Positions 1 to 11,239 of a stretch of DNA of 64,000 nt are shown here, piece by piece (the first letter of the stretch is position 1; the number at the start of each line of letters is the position of its first letter). Origin of the DNA: Collybiopsis luxurians FD-317 M1 (taxonomy: Eukaryota; Basidiomycota; Agaricomycetes; Agaricales; Omphalotaceae); NCBI GenBank assembly GCA_000827265.1, contig KN834785.1:280137-344136 (forward strand). Reading direction: 5' to 3'. The notes beneath the pieces were generated by a model. That model was not told where the DNA came from, ran no database searches, and saw only the letters and a program-made list of their open reading frames with translations. The position numbers were made by a program, and so were the translations under genes.

Positions 1-2500
1 AAAATCAACTGTTACCCCCTTGCAGTGGGCTCCAGATAATATGCAGTGAGCTAAGGTGACGGCAAAACCAAACACCTAACACTCAACACACAAAGTTCAA
101 GGGGAACTATAGTCAATATTTACTAAGTAAAACCAAAAAGCGGGGGGTTGTTTGTAGTAGTAGTAGTGATAAATCCAATTGACAAGTTCAAACAACAATC
201 CAAAACACAACACACACACAAACACAATAAGTAATACCTAATAAAACACCAAAACACAATCTAGAACACTGAAGCTATAGACTAATTCCAATGCTAGTGT
301 ATTACCTAGCAATAGAGGGGGGCATCTGAAGCTTGCCTCTTTTCCCTTGTCCCAGCCTCCTTTTATATGCATGGGATCTGATTCCTATCAATTCTTGGCA
401 CAAGTTTCATAGAAATCCCTCAAAACATTGCTGCTGCACAGCCTGATATTGCCATAGTAATCACCATCAGAATTAATACTCTGGTTCCCATCAACCCTGT
501 TACTCCACTTTCTAATGCTCAGCCACAAGTTCCAGACCTGTCCAGACCTGACTGCATAGCCCTGCGAGATGCTGTGATGGTTTGTATTGAACCATTGATG
601 CCACTGTTGCCATTACACTGTTAGACTTTTTATATAGTGAGTTTGTATATTAACAATTTATAGACTTGTAGTTGTCTCTTGATGAGGAGCTAAAAGCTCA
701 AAAAGTTATGGTACGACCACAGTCATATCAGCACACTGAAATGACCTGAGGGATCCTAGGAATTGGCCCACTTCCTAAGATCTCTCAGTGTGTCTGTGCA
801 ACCCAGTGTGCCTAGTGTGCCCAGGTTTGAGCCTCATTCTCAGGTTTCCCTGAGCATCCCTGATATGCCCTGGGGTGGAAATCAGACTACCCTGACATGC
901 CCTAGAGCTTTCCTAGGTCAGAAACCCAAAAAGAGCCAATACATTGTCCCTAGGCACTCATAAGCTGTCAGTTGATAAGTTGGGTATATTACATAATCTA
1001 CAGGTGAAAGTTATACATTGGTTCATCATGGGGGATCAAACCAACAACCTATACAAAATGAATTAGTTATTGAAAAACTTATGATTTGATTCACTGCCGT
1101 AAGGTAAGCTATGTACAAAGAAGCAGCAGGGAGCTGCAACAATATATGGCAATTCCTCTCTTGAGTATCTGTTGAGAATATTCAAGTAACTACGATTAAT
1201 TTTTTGTGTACATATGGAGGGAATGAGTAGGTACACGCTCAGTTGGAGAACCTATAAATGATACAGAGCATGGGGAAGGGGTCTACTACCTGGCACTTCT
1301 CCCTCTGTAGTAGAGGGAAGACACTTAAGGAAAAACCAAGCCCCCTTGACAGGCATAACTGCTCTGTGGCTGTTGCTCTTGTGAGGCTTGGATGACAGAT
1401 TCAGTGCTCCTCCACACTGGAAAGGTCAAAGCCTATGCTACTGATGGCAAAGTCAGTGCACCAGTGTCCAATTGAGGGAGTTGTGTGCAGGGGATTACTA
1501 TAGAGAATAGATACAACAGATGGGAGTTGTAGTTTGGATATGTACTACTTATCTGCAATGAAAGGGTTGGGGTTGTCTATCCCTCCAATCTGCCTCCAGG
1601 GAGGCATCAGGATCTAGATGGAAGTTGAGAGATTCATCAAAGTCACTCTCACTGCTAGGGGAGCGTGTACTCCAATTTGTCCACTTAGTTTCATAATGTG
1701 CCATCGCATGTGAATGCACCGGAATTCTCTAGGAAGGATATGAGGGCATTGATGCCCTCTGTCAACCTGAAGATTTCTGCTAGGCTTATATCATGATATA
1801 CTTTCCAGAGAAGGCATCTGTGATGTTCATACCTGGAGAACTACCATAGAACATGCTCTTGTGTCTGATGAGGTTGGCTGCAATGGCAGTCAATGTTCTT
1901 GGAAGGGGTGAATTCAGAGAAGTACTTGCCTATGTAGCCATGGCCTGTGCAGCATTTCATGAGTCCCCCGAAATCTCATCCGCATGTTACTCGGAATGAA
2001 TAATTCTTGTCAAAACTTTAGATATCCTATCAGAGGAGAACAAAGTGGATAAACAAGACTTTCCATATGCATTTGTGCTCAGGTGAATTTAAATATTTTG
2101 CACAAGCAAAGGTCTTGAGATATTGTTAGCAGTGAGGCAGGCTCCAAAATATAATTTGAAGACACAAGTGTGCCAGCGAGACCTACAAAAACTGTATCAG
2201 TATAATGGTAACATTATAAATGTGAACTTACAGTAATGGCAGGACTTGCAGACCCAAAATTGCTCTCGATACACACTTTTGCTAACCTACTAGTTTAATA
2301 TCATTGTTTTACAAAAGTGATTACATCACAAATCACCAAAATTATGAGTCCCTCATAAACTGCATGAGGATTGCCAAAAAATACAAATTTCTCCATATGC
2401 ACTGTTTCACCTAATTGAATCAATGATACAAGACCAAAAAAAATTGAAAATGGACCTACAACTGCACATAAACCATGGCCTGCAGGCACATCAGGCCTCT
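1..2500. other. No supported gene; decayed CpG-poor DNA
   Basis: I see no open frame with a recognisable product here. CpG is very scarce (about four in the first 1,000 bases by eye), while TG and CA are frequent, which is the look of old methylated repeat DNA. Short CA-rich runs lie at about 205-245. The only repetitive structure I can point to is the CCCTG/CCCAGG-type stretch annotated separately. Confidence 0.5.
765..935. repeat. CCCTGA/CCCAGG-rich degenerate short repeats
   Basis: The stretch repeats short words such as CCCAGG, CCCTGAG, CCCTGATATG and CCTAGG. The same vocabulary recurs inside the CATCAGG-ended elements at 32,640-32,853, 38,782-39,559, 40,018-41,540 and 54,694 onward, so this may be an eroded relative of that family. 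No terminal repeat was found here. Confidence 0.4.
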
Positions 2501-4640
2501 AACTCCAGATGGACTAGATGTTCTGTAAAGATGCAAGAAATCCAGACTCTGAAAACATAAAGGAAAACTGGAAGATTACCCATTCAGTTGGTAAATGGTG
2601 TCCAGAATGCCCCAAGCCATATCCTCCATGTTCCAGGGCAGTTAGACTCCCATTTGCCAATCCGTCGCTCCAAATTGTTCATCCTTCCTACTTTAGAAAA
2701 GCCTCTGACCATCCCAAATTTGTAAAATACATAAATCCAACTGCCTCAATCAGCTCTACTAATTCCCTGATCCAGAGTTCTTTTCCAAAGATATTGCAAT
2801 TTCCACAATGGCCATTTGGCATTGAATGCAACGATAGGCAAAGGTTGCATGAGGATAGAGAATGAGTATGATGATGGAGAGGGCTGACAAAGAGTAGCAG
2901 ATCGAGCTTTAGTGGTTGATTGAGCAGCAAGTGTAATGCATGATACTGGGGCCATTACAAACAAAGGGTCAGATGGATGACTGATAAAGAGAGGAAATTT
3001 AAGCAGGTGGATAGACTGGGTACACACACACAATGACATCACCAGCAACATTGTCTACACCAATCCAACTCTGTATTGTTCCCACCATCACCCCACCATC
3101 ACTCTGCCCCCTTCTTTTCCTCTTCCCCTCCCTTCCTCTTCTTTCTTTTCCCATTTCCCTGCCCAAGCCCAAGTCTGTCCCCACCCCCATCACCAACCCC
3201 CATCACCATCTTCACCCCACAGAATGAACATCCACCTTCACCTCCACCCCCTTGAAGCAGACAAAGGTAGCAACAGCAAAGGCACATCCCTCCATTGATG
3301 TCTGACCCAGCGGAGCCTATGTATCAGGACTGGGAGGCATGAACCAGGGTGCAGAGAGTTTGAAAGTGAATTTAGGAGTGAAGGAGTGGGAGCAGGTGTG
3401 GATGTGGGTTGTTGGGGTTGTGAATGGTACAGATGTAGATGTGGATGCAGATACAGATGTGGAAGAGGGAGAGGAAAGATGAGGAGGGGGTTTCAACAAT
3501 GAGGAGGCAGAAGAAGGGGAGGAGGGACTATCGACAGCAGGTGCAAAGATTGAAACAGATACAGTCAGAGTAGGTGATGAAGGCAATATGGTCATACTAG
3601 GAAATGGCTGCCCTTGCCCTTGACCTTGAAAATGGTTCCTTGGTATGACATGCAGCTGTGATGGACAAGCAGCGATCCTTTTCCCGCTCCCACTGTGGAA
3701 CAACAATGCATCAGAGTTTCTGATTACAATGCTGTGTATTTTCACTTCCATGGTCATAAGTGGGGAAGAAGCACCTGCAACATTCATCAATGTCAAGGTC
3801 AAGGTGGAGAATCTGGAAAGGTCATTGGTGGAATTGGACCAGGTTCATTTGGAGATGGTGCAGAGGTCACTGAGGGGGGCAGTGGTGGAGTGTGGAGGGA
3901 CTGGAGGGACTGGAGGGTTGGCTGCTGGCAGAGTTAGTGAAGGAAATGGCAGTGGTGAGGTCAAGGGAGGTCACCTAGGACTGGAAGGATGTTGAGGGGT
4001 AGTTCACTCACTGTTGGGAGGGGGAGACTAGTTTCAGTCATTAGGCCATTGTACAACACCCTTCATTGGAGGAGGAATAGGAGCGCAAGAGGGTTGGCAG
4101 GGTTTTTGTTGAGTACCTTTGAACCAGATGCAGAATGTCAGACTTTTGACAGGAGTACTCTAACAGTGAAATGAATAAGGACTCTACAATCCAAACTGGA
4201 ATAGACTCACATTGCATGTTGGACCTAGACATGTCAAATATGCTCTGAGTGCATCCAATGCATTGGTTTTACAAGCCTTGCAGAAGCTTTTGTCTCCTTG
4301 CAGATGGCATTCAGCACTGCATCAGCAAGCTCTGCGCTTTCCAGGCAGTCTGAATCACACTTGTTTAACAAATGAAGCAATGACAATAGAAAAGATAGTA
4401 CATACATCCTCTAGTTATGTTTTCAAACGATCTGGTGCTGGATGTGAGAGATTAACCAAAGGACCTAACCAAATGCAGTCCAAGGTTTCAGGCTTGAGAT
4501 CAACAATCAACTAGCATGGTGACTGTAATAGCTAGATGTGGTTGTAAATGGAAGGGATAAGTATAGACTGATTCTGAAGATGGATTGGCAGTGTCATTCT
4601 TTTCTTGTCCTTGTGTTATAATCTGGTCTAAGAAATACAC
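2501..4640. other. No confident gene; pyrimidine tract and low-complexity frames
   Basis: A C/T-rich tract occupies about 3,100-3,165, followed by CACC/CATC-rich sequence to about 3,250. An open frame on the minus strand (3,317-3,802) gives a Ser/Thr/Pro-rich low-complexity peptide, and overlapping frames on the plus strand are Gly-rich; neither looks like a known protein and both follow from the simple base composition. I do not call a gene. Confidence 0.4.
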
Positions 4641-4653
4641 ACTTCACTACTAC

Positions 4654-5130
4654 TCATGCTTCACTATTACCAACTTGGAGGTTCACAACAGCATCATCAT
4701 CAAAATTGAATTCAGATAGATGCCCAGCCATCCCTGCCACTTCAGATGCAGTTCCAGAACTTTGCCTAGAATGAGTTCCCATAACCTTGTCCTTCAGCCC
4801 TGAGAGAACTTCATGAATATGAGAGTAGACTTCATGGGGAAGACCAGCAGGGGCAATCCAAGGGAAGAGAATGGGCCCATGTGTTCCAATTGTTATCAAG
4901 ATGCATTGTTTCTTTGGGCTGAGAGTGGTCCACAGGAGATGACAAAGATAACAACATTTTTTGCTTATGCTGATGCAGACCTTGATACACAGATAAATCA
5001 GTACCAGAAACATACTTAGGCTTATTCAATACTCACTGCAAGCTGTGGATATTTTGAAAGACAAAGTGCCATCAGCGCCACTTCACAATGCATGCATGCA
5101 TTATTTGCTCAGGTGCAAGCAAGACCCCCA
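4654..5130 (-). pseudogene. OTT_1508-like fungal nucleic-acid deaminase domain, copy 1 (remnant)
   Basis: Seen: on the minus strand a His-Cys-Glu motif (codons at 5,082-5,090) is followed by an apparent 56-base intron (5,036-4,981, GTGAGT donor) and then, in frame, SKKCCYLC (zinc cysteines at 4,951-4,953 and 4,942-4,944). About 20 residues later comes a GTHG..PWIAP segment. HxE plus CxxC is the zinc-binding signature of the deaminase superfamily. Known: fungal members of the OTT_1508-like deaminase family have the arrangement HxE, SK..C..C and G.HG...PW. The second copy in this window (30,400-32,354) aligns with it from the HxE motif through the PW segment. The N-terminal part is unclear; a possible earlier exon lies at about 5,433-5,663. 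The substrate is unknown. Identification rests on motifs only. Confidence 0.55.
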
Positions 5131-5764
5131 TGTCAATCTGAAACTACCGATGTTCCATCTCCACTGGTATCCAGTAGCTCAGTAAGGGTGGAGGATACAC
5201 TGGGTGCTTGTCCCTTGAGAGGGAGAGTGAACACAGGAAATTGAATATGATACTGATAAAAGGATATCTTTTCAAATGATCAGTTTTCTATGGCTTTCCA
5301 AATGAGGAATGATGAAGTCTGCCATGCAGTCACTGTATCCAGGAAGCAACAAACCTGTGAACCTGGAGTGGTTGTCTCGTTGTCAACTAAAATGAGATAA
5401 GTGGTATGAAGAAGCAACATATGGCAGAAGAATTACTGACATGTGTGAAACTTATAATCAGTCTCATTGGGCTCGTTACCTTCTTGGCCTTCTTCACCTC
5501 TCGTACTTGAAGAATCCACACCCTCAGGAAGAGAGTGATTTGTGCCCAGCTTTCTGTTTCTTTCATTGATTTTCCACTCAATAGTGCCATTTTCTGTCCC
5601 CCCCCCAAAAAAAAAATTGCTAATAAGAGGAAGGCAAAATAGAGGAAGAGAGAACTGTACCATGTGTGCAAAGCAAAGAAGACAAAGATTTGAGCTTCAT
5701 TTGAAATAGGTGGTTCCATATGGGTCATAAAGAGCAAAGACATGCTATGAAAAGAATGGCCATT
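5131..5764. other. Gap upstream of deaminase copy 1; possible eroded exon
   Basis: An open frame on the minus strand (about 5,433-5,663) gives an acidic, Glu/Asn-rich peptide that could be an upstream exon of the deaminase remnant, since the other copy also has an acidic stretch before its HxE motif. A C9-A10 homopolymer pair lies at about 5,600-5,620. The LTR at 5,765 may have cut the 5' end of the gene. Confidence 0.3.
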
Positions 5765-6461
5765 TGTTAGGACCTTTACTACCTTTGTTGTTAGAAGCTT
5801 GTAGCAGGTTCAATGAATAGAAAGTAATTTATTATACTACAGCCGAGACAGAATACATGATGGGGAGTCACTACATACAACAGGTGAATGAGTCCTGTAT
5901 GGTTTTGGTATTGGATGTGGAGGAATGATCCTCAAGTGTCGAATGACAAATCTAGTAGCTCGGTGCGACTAGAAATTGTATATCGAAAGAACCTGTTAAG
6001 ACAGTATTAATGAGGGTTGACTCAGGAGGTTCATGACTTGGTGTCCATTTACCCTACAAGACAGAATATTTGAAAGGCTATGGCAGTCAAATAGTCTTGT
6101 TGATCAGTTCAACAAGTGAGAGGTAGATATACCAGTGACTCAGTGTCAATGGGGTTTGCTCGACTCAGTGTTAAGCAGAATAATATTAAAGACTAGTGAA
6201 CAAGAGAACAGAAACAACACAGGTCAAGATAGTTCAGGTAATAACAGCATTATTGTGAGAGATGTAAGTACAAGGCTTTTATACTTTGCGGGAAGACATG
6301 TGGTCTTGTGAATGGGAATTTAGAATGGACAACTGGTTAGTTTGCCTTGAGAAATGTGTGTCAGATTTGGAGAGTTCTGGATTGAATGATAGAACTATTA
6401 TCGAGTTGTGTGGTGAGTGTACTGGTTGGAAAGAGTGGAAAAAATAGCATAGGGCATAACA
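5765..6461 (-). mobile_element. 3' LTR of a Ty3/gypsy retrotransposon (element on minus strand)
   Basis: The 697-base segment starts TGTTAG and ends CATAACA, so it has the usual TG...CA ends with a 5-base inverted TGTTA/TAACA. Right next to it, at 6,462-6,481, is a polypurine tract in minus-strand sense, and the chromodomain end of a pol gene lies further on in the same orientation. Position and orientation therefore make this the 3' LTR. I found no matching second LTR in the window, so the LTR pair and the target duplication cannot be verified; the element appears 5'-truncated. Confidence 0.7.
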
Positions 6462-6481
6462 TTACCCCCCCCAAGGTCCTT
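6462..6481 (-). other. Polypurine tract next to the 3' LTR
   Basis: In minus-strand sense this reads AAGGACCTTGGGGGGGGTAA, ending at the first base of the LTR. A purine-rich run directly before the 3' LTR is where plus-strand DNA synthesis starts in LTR retroelements. Confidence 0.65.
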
Positions 6482-6602
6482 GAGCCCTCAAAAGGACACA
6501 TAGCTTTTGATGCGACACGGTGTTGTGACTGCTGTGCCGTCAGATTGAGTTTTTGATGTGCTGGCTGCCGAATTTCAATTGAAAACTCTAAGTCTGAAGC
6601 CC

Positions 6603-6610
6603 TTATAAAG
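6603..6610 (+). promoter_or_regulatory. TATA-like box of antisense gene A
   Basis: TTATAAAG lies about 50 bases upstream of the ATG at 6,659, in a C/T-rich leader (TTTCTTCTCTTCCCC). The spacing fits a core promoter driving the gene that runs against the retroelement. Confidence 0.45.
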
Positions 6611-6658
6611 CTGGCACTCTGGGTTTTTGAGTCAATTTCTTCTCTTCCCCTGACCACT

Positions 6659-8589
6659 ATGTCTTCGTCTCAATCGTTTACCAACCAGCCCGTGGTGTCG
6701 TCCAGTAATCCAGGAGGGTTGAAGCCCTGACTCATCATCAAGGTTCTGCAGTTTCTCCAATCAGCATCTGTGGTTCCCTTCTCCAACGCTCTTCCCTCTG
6801 CTCCCCCAATGGCCAAGAAGATGCAACATGTGGCCTTTGAGTGCAGCATGCATCTCCGGTATCCCTCGATCTCCATTATGGACTGTATTCCCACTTCCCT
6901 TCCTACTGGCCTCCAGCCTATTTATGAGGACACTTATCTCGCTAACTTGAGTCCTGAGGTTTTGGATAGGATAGATGTTGAGGAGTGGAAGAATATTTTC
7001 TGGAGTTACCCATCTTGCGAGTATTGCGCCTCGCACAACCTTCACTCCACTTGCTCCCTCCACCCCAACTCTTTGTTGTGCACTACTTGCAAAGCGAACT
7101 ATCCTTCTAGCAAGAAGTTCTGTTCCTTCAAGAGTATCTTTTGGCTTCTTCAATTCCATATCCTTGCTAAGCTCCCCCTCATCATTGCCTATTGTATTGT
7201 GTCAAGTTGAGGGCTGTTTATTATTTGGGGCAAGGAATGGACTGCCTTAATAATGGGGTTACAAAACATTCCCTACTATTGCAGTCATCCAGAGGAGTTG
7301 GGACTATCGTCGGATGGACCGAGGGCTTCAGAAGGTAAAAGGAAAGCTGGTGAGTCCAATGAGTCTATGGTTATTATAAGTACTCATTATCTTCCTAGTC
7401 GTCTCTTTGAATGCCTTTCAAAAGAGTCAGCTCCTTCAACAGGAGGGGATGCATTTAGGGGAGTCAAGTTGCGAGCAGGCTGTTCTGACTTTGTCTCATA
7501 AGGGGAAGGAGGTCACTTGTGACACTGTAGATGTCAATGTGGAGATGGGAGCTCCCAAAGAACTGGATACAATGACTTTAGATTATCCTGAAGATGTTCC
7601 ACCTCCCCCTGTTCCTGTTCCAACACCTCCCGCCCCCATCTGGAAGGCCATTGACAACCGGTCCTATCATGAGGTTTCCAGTATGAAAACCTGGTTTTTC
7701 AAACCTTTCGTTAAGCGAGACCCTTCCGATGACTCTTTCTCTACTTGGGACGAAAGTGAGTTTCACTATTCTTTCATTCATGTTGCTGTTCTAACTAATT
7801 CCTTTTTCAGTGATACAAACTGCCATCGAATGCATTGTCCTGAGAATATCTTCATTGGTTTCCAGTTCCAGAAAAATGATGCTTGAGCAGGATCTTTGGG
7901 CATTGGCAGATGGTCTTCTTCAAGGAGCATTCGATGATCTTGAGGAACAATTGGTGCATAATTTCATACTTTCACAGATTTATCATGTTGTTTACTGTTC
8001 TGTCATGTTCCTTTTTAGCAACACTTGCCCTCCAAACCCCCTGCGTCCTTCTCAAGCGAGTCCCTGCTTTGATTTGTTGAGTCGCTAACCGTTGTGAATA
8101 TGACTTCTGCAAACATTGTCGATTCCCAACAGGACAAGCTCCTCTGAGCGTATCGGGAGTATTGGACTTTGACCTGATCGGCAGAGCATTCCAAGGCAGA
8201 GAACCTTTGTTTGCAGGAACAAGTGGCCTCACATGATGCACAGTTGAAGGAGAAGGACGAGGAACTAACTCATCTGAAATCCTTTGTGAGGCATTTCAAG
8301 GGTGACATTCCATCATCAGTGAGTTTCTTCCTTCTTGTCCAACTGACTTAGGGTTTAATGGAATTTTTTGTAGGAGACTCAGCAATTGAGAGAGACATTG
8401 GAGGGACAAGAGAGCGAGATTGAGAGTTTGAAGGCAAAATTGGCTGTGAGTGAGGAGTCCCAACGAGTCGCCGCAGAGGAGTCGCAGTTGTGGGACACAG
8501 AACTTGCCCAGCTCCGACAACTTTTTGAGTCAGTTTGAGGACAGTTCGTGGCTGCTTCACCCTCAAAGCCTTCATCCAGCAGCTCCTAG
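6659..8589 (+). pseudogene. Antisense gene A inside the Ty3 element; unknown, coiled-coil C-terminus
   Basis: Not a family I recognise by name. The first exon is open from 6,659 to about 7,209 in one frame apart from one TGA at 6,728-6,730. It contains a Cys-rich stretch (CEYCASHN...CSLHP...CTTCKANY) that could bind zinc. A later exon (about 7,407-7,760) carries a PPPPVPVPTPPAP proline run. The last exon (about 8,372-8,589) is a charged heptad-like coiled coil (ETLEGQESEIESLKAKLA) and ends in a Ser-rich tail with TAG at 8,587-8,589; one further TGA interrupts it. The gene lies between the 3' LTR and the chromodomain end of pol, on the opposite strand, with its own TATA box. It may be a retroelement accessory gene or a captured host gene; the exon joins are uncertain. 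Confidence 0.5.
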
Positions 8590-8876
8590 GATTTTTGCCT
8601 CATGATTTTCTTGTGCCTAGATATATCCCTGTATTACTTAGATAGTTTTTTGTCTCGAATTCCTTCTCTCTTTTACATAGCCGAATGATTGTACTTTTTT
8701 CCCAAATTAAATCTTTTTTTCTTTTTTGGGCCCCTCCTTTGTGTGAATAAGGAATTGCCCCGGGTTTGAAATAAGAGATCTCCTGAGAATCAAAGTATTC
8801 AAAAATTTCCATGAGGCATATGCATGTGGCTGCACATTTTGTCCCTTATTAGGTTTGTATTGGGCATCCTTGTCTC

Positions 8877-8885
8877 GATAAAAGG
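8877..8885 (+). promoter_or_regulatory. TATA-like box of antisense gene B
   Basis: GATAAAAGG lies about 50 bases before the ATG at 8,936, the same spacing as for gene A, and is followed by a pyrimidine-rich leader. Confidence 0.4.
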
Positions 8886-8935
8886 ACACTTTTCGAGACT
8901 ATTTCCCTATCCTCATTTCAAGATCCTCCCTTGTC

Positions 8936-9878
8936 ATGGCTTCACCTTCTCCCTTTGACTCTGCTTCATTCCTGGATCATCTCGCTGATGCTGCTGAAAG
9001 TATTTCTCAAGTTGTATCTGATCAGGATGTCCTTGTGAACCAAGCTCGTTGTGAGTTTGGGCAACTGCAGAGGGTTGTCAAGGGTCAATCTGATGAGATC
9101 CACAAATTGCAAGAACTCTTGAGTCAAACCATGCAGGAATTTGATGATAAGATGCTCGAGTCATCTGTATGTCTTTTCTACTTGTTGTAGGGTTTCCATG
9201 GCTCACTGATCCTTCCTAGCGAGATGCCCAGGAAGCCAGATATCTTCATGAAACTGCTGAAGTGACCATTAAGGAGCAAGATTGGGTTATTAAGGAGTTG
9301 CAAGACTCTCTCATCGAGTCCCACAACCTCCAACTGGCTGCTGAAGCTTTGGCCCAGGGGCATAGAGTTGAATTATCTCAATTTCACAGCATTTACAAGG
9401 AGCTTCATTGTTTCTTGAATATTGGAGATCTGCCCTTGGAACCAGTGACTACCAGCACCATTGCCCCTATGGATGTATGGGGTGGTCCTTCATCTGAATC
9501 CTTTCCTTTTGAGATGAAGAGTGACTCCACTCCTGATTCCCTATCCAATTTTGTTCCTTCTCTCGATACCACTTCCCTTCCCAGTACTCTTGTCGAGACT
9601 TGCAATACATCTCCTGTAGTGATCTTTTCATCTGGTCACCCTAATGCCTACTTTGTTTGCACAGGGAGGATCCTTTGACCTATTCATTGGTCGAGAAGAA
9701 TGAAGATGAATTGGTGGATCCCAGCCTCCATATGGCTCTGTCCTTGCAGGATATACAGGAGCAGATGGAGATTGAGCATGTTGAGGATTTATATGCCTGG
9801 GAACTGGAGGAAGTATTTGGAATCCCTTTCAATGTTCGAGCCAAACATGACAAATTAAGCGAGTTGTCCTTTGACTAG
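8936..9878 (+). CDS. Antisense gene B inside the Ty3 element; coiled-coil protein of unknown function
   Basis: Exon 1 runs from the ATG at 8,936 to 9,166 (77 codons). A 53-base intron (9,167-9,219, GTATGT...CTAG) keeps the frame into exon 2 from 9,220. A second short intron ends with CACAG at 9,664, its donor unclear, and the last exon ends at TAG 9,876-9,878. Residues 20-130 are Gln/Glu/Leu-rich and look like a coiled coil (LQRVVKGQSDEIHKLQELLS). The C-terminal half is Ser/Thr/Pro-rich and then acidic. An AATAAA-like signal lies near 9,980. Unlike gene A I see no premature stop, so this copy may still be readable. It shares the long coiled coil and TATA spacing with gene A, suggesting a paired accessory module. 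Function unknown. Confidence 0.55.
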
Positions 9879-10084
9879 TCCTTCTGTTCCAGCCTTCTGT
9901 ACCTGTATATCCCAATCTATGCCCACTGTATGCTTTATTTCCCTGAAATAGAATTGTGAATTTGTTATGATTTTTGATAATAATAAAGAGAAATGTGTCA
10001 AGAAATTGGAAATGAAAACTTGAAGTATTGCTTTTACCCCCCCTTTAAGGTTGAGGTTTTGATTTTGAGAGTTGTTTCTCCTGA

Positions 10085-10400
10085 TTAAATGACAGCTTCA
10101 GCTGCCTGTCTCAACTCTCTTTCCTCCTCATCTCACAGGGCTAGGCTTTCGAGTTCTTTGAGGAGCTCAAGAGGTAACTTTCATTTCCTCGGATGTGCTT
10201 TCTCCCACTCGCAAATCAAATCAATACTTCCTACCATACCTTTCCAGGGAATCCAAGATTCCTCATTGTACCCTTTCCATTTGATTAAATACTGGATTCC
10301 TCTGTCCATTTCTCCCATTGGACAACTATCTTTTATCGATTTGACCTCATATTTCCAGGGGAGAAATGCAGAATGTCACACAGGGAAAGCCAGAGAGGTC
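10085..10400 (-). pseudogene. Ty3/gypsy pol C-terminus with chromodomain (chromovirus), truncated
   Basis: Reading the minus strand, YEVKSIKDSC is followed by IQYLIKWKGYNEESWIPW, the core of a retroelement chromodomain (YLIKW.GY...W.P), then a basic and acidic tail ending at TAA 10,085-10,087. Two TGA codons interrupt the tail. Chromodomains at the end of Ty3 integrases bind modified histones and direct insertion. I cannot find the integrase core, RNase H or reverse transcriptase upstream (beyond about 10,480), so the element is cut there. Its orientation matches the LTR at 5,765-6,461. Confidence 0.65.
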
Positions 10401-10858
10401 TTATTGTTGGCATTTTCAAGGTCTTCCTTTAGTCACCAACAGAGTCAACAGCATTTATTATTGGTGCAAACAGGGAGTTTGACAGCCTGAACAATGGAAG
10501 TCAAAAGATTACGACTTAATTTACAGAGTTGCAAAAATAGCATTACTCACACTGGAAAATATCTCATTCAATGGGTCATGGTAAGCATACCTGATCAAAG
10601 CCGCTTCAACATGTAAAGTGGCATAGCATGCCACTTTCCATCTTCAATTTATAATTGCCTTAAATGTTACACACAGAGAATAAGATAAGTTCAGCACAGA
10701 TGATGACAAGACATACTTCCTGCAACACCAATTTGTTTGCTTGCACCCCCCTGGTAGTCCCAAATCAGAGTCCCAAAGCCATAGTGGACCAAGGAGGGTC
10801 TGATTGTAAGCTACATTCTAATTTTCTTGATTGATGCATCTCTTCATGTCTTCTTTTA

Positions 10859-11239
10859 GTGTTAGTGCAGGAAATCAATGAAAGTTCTGCAGCGCACACT
10901 TTACAGCTGCTCTGTATGGTTATGCACTATTACATGTCTGCCATCTCATTGTGGCATTATTTTACTAGATTTTTTGATGACAAGATGAACCACATTGATT
11001 GCTTTCGCTCTGACATTATTGGCCTTTTTGAATGCAGTGAAGAAGAAGTTGCTATGTTTCTCAGTAAGATCTTACCTCACCCTCTGGACCCCTGAGCCAT
11101 TGAACTTGTCTGTGGAGCAGCCAGTGTTCTCCAAAAATACAATACATCGGATGGACCTTGCATTGATGTGACCCACAACAGCATTGACACTGCCAAGAGG
11201 ATGACCAATATTGAGCAAGGTAGAGAGAGAGTACAATAA
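10859..11239 (+). pseudogene. Unrecognised protein fragment, one internal TGA
   Basis: The plus-strand frame stays open from 10,859 to 11,239 except for a TGA at 11,093-11,095, about 125 codons. Its composition is protein-like (Phe/His/Met-rich first half, then ELVCGAASVLQKY). The minus strand is also open for 115 codons across 11,072-11,416, so the true strand is not settled. I recognise no domain in either reading. Confidence 0.3.

Noticed and set aside
3317..3802. 161-codon Ser/Thr/Pro-rich frame on the minus strand
   Set aside because: Composition follows from simple-sequence DNA, no start or splice context, and overlapping frames on the other strand are equally open.
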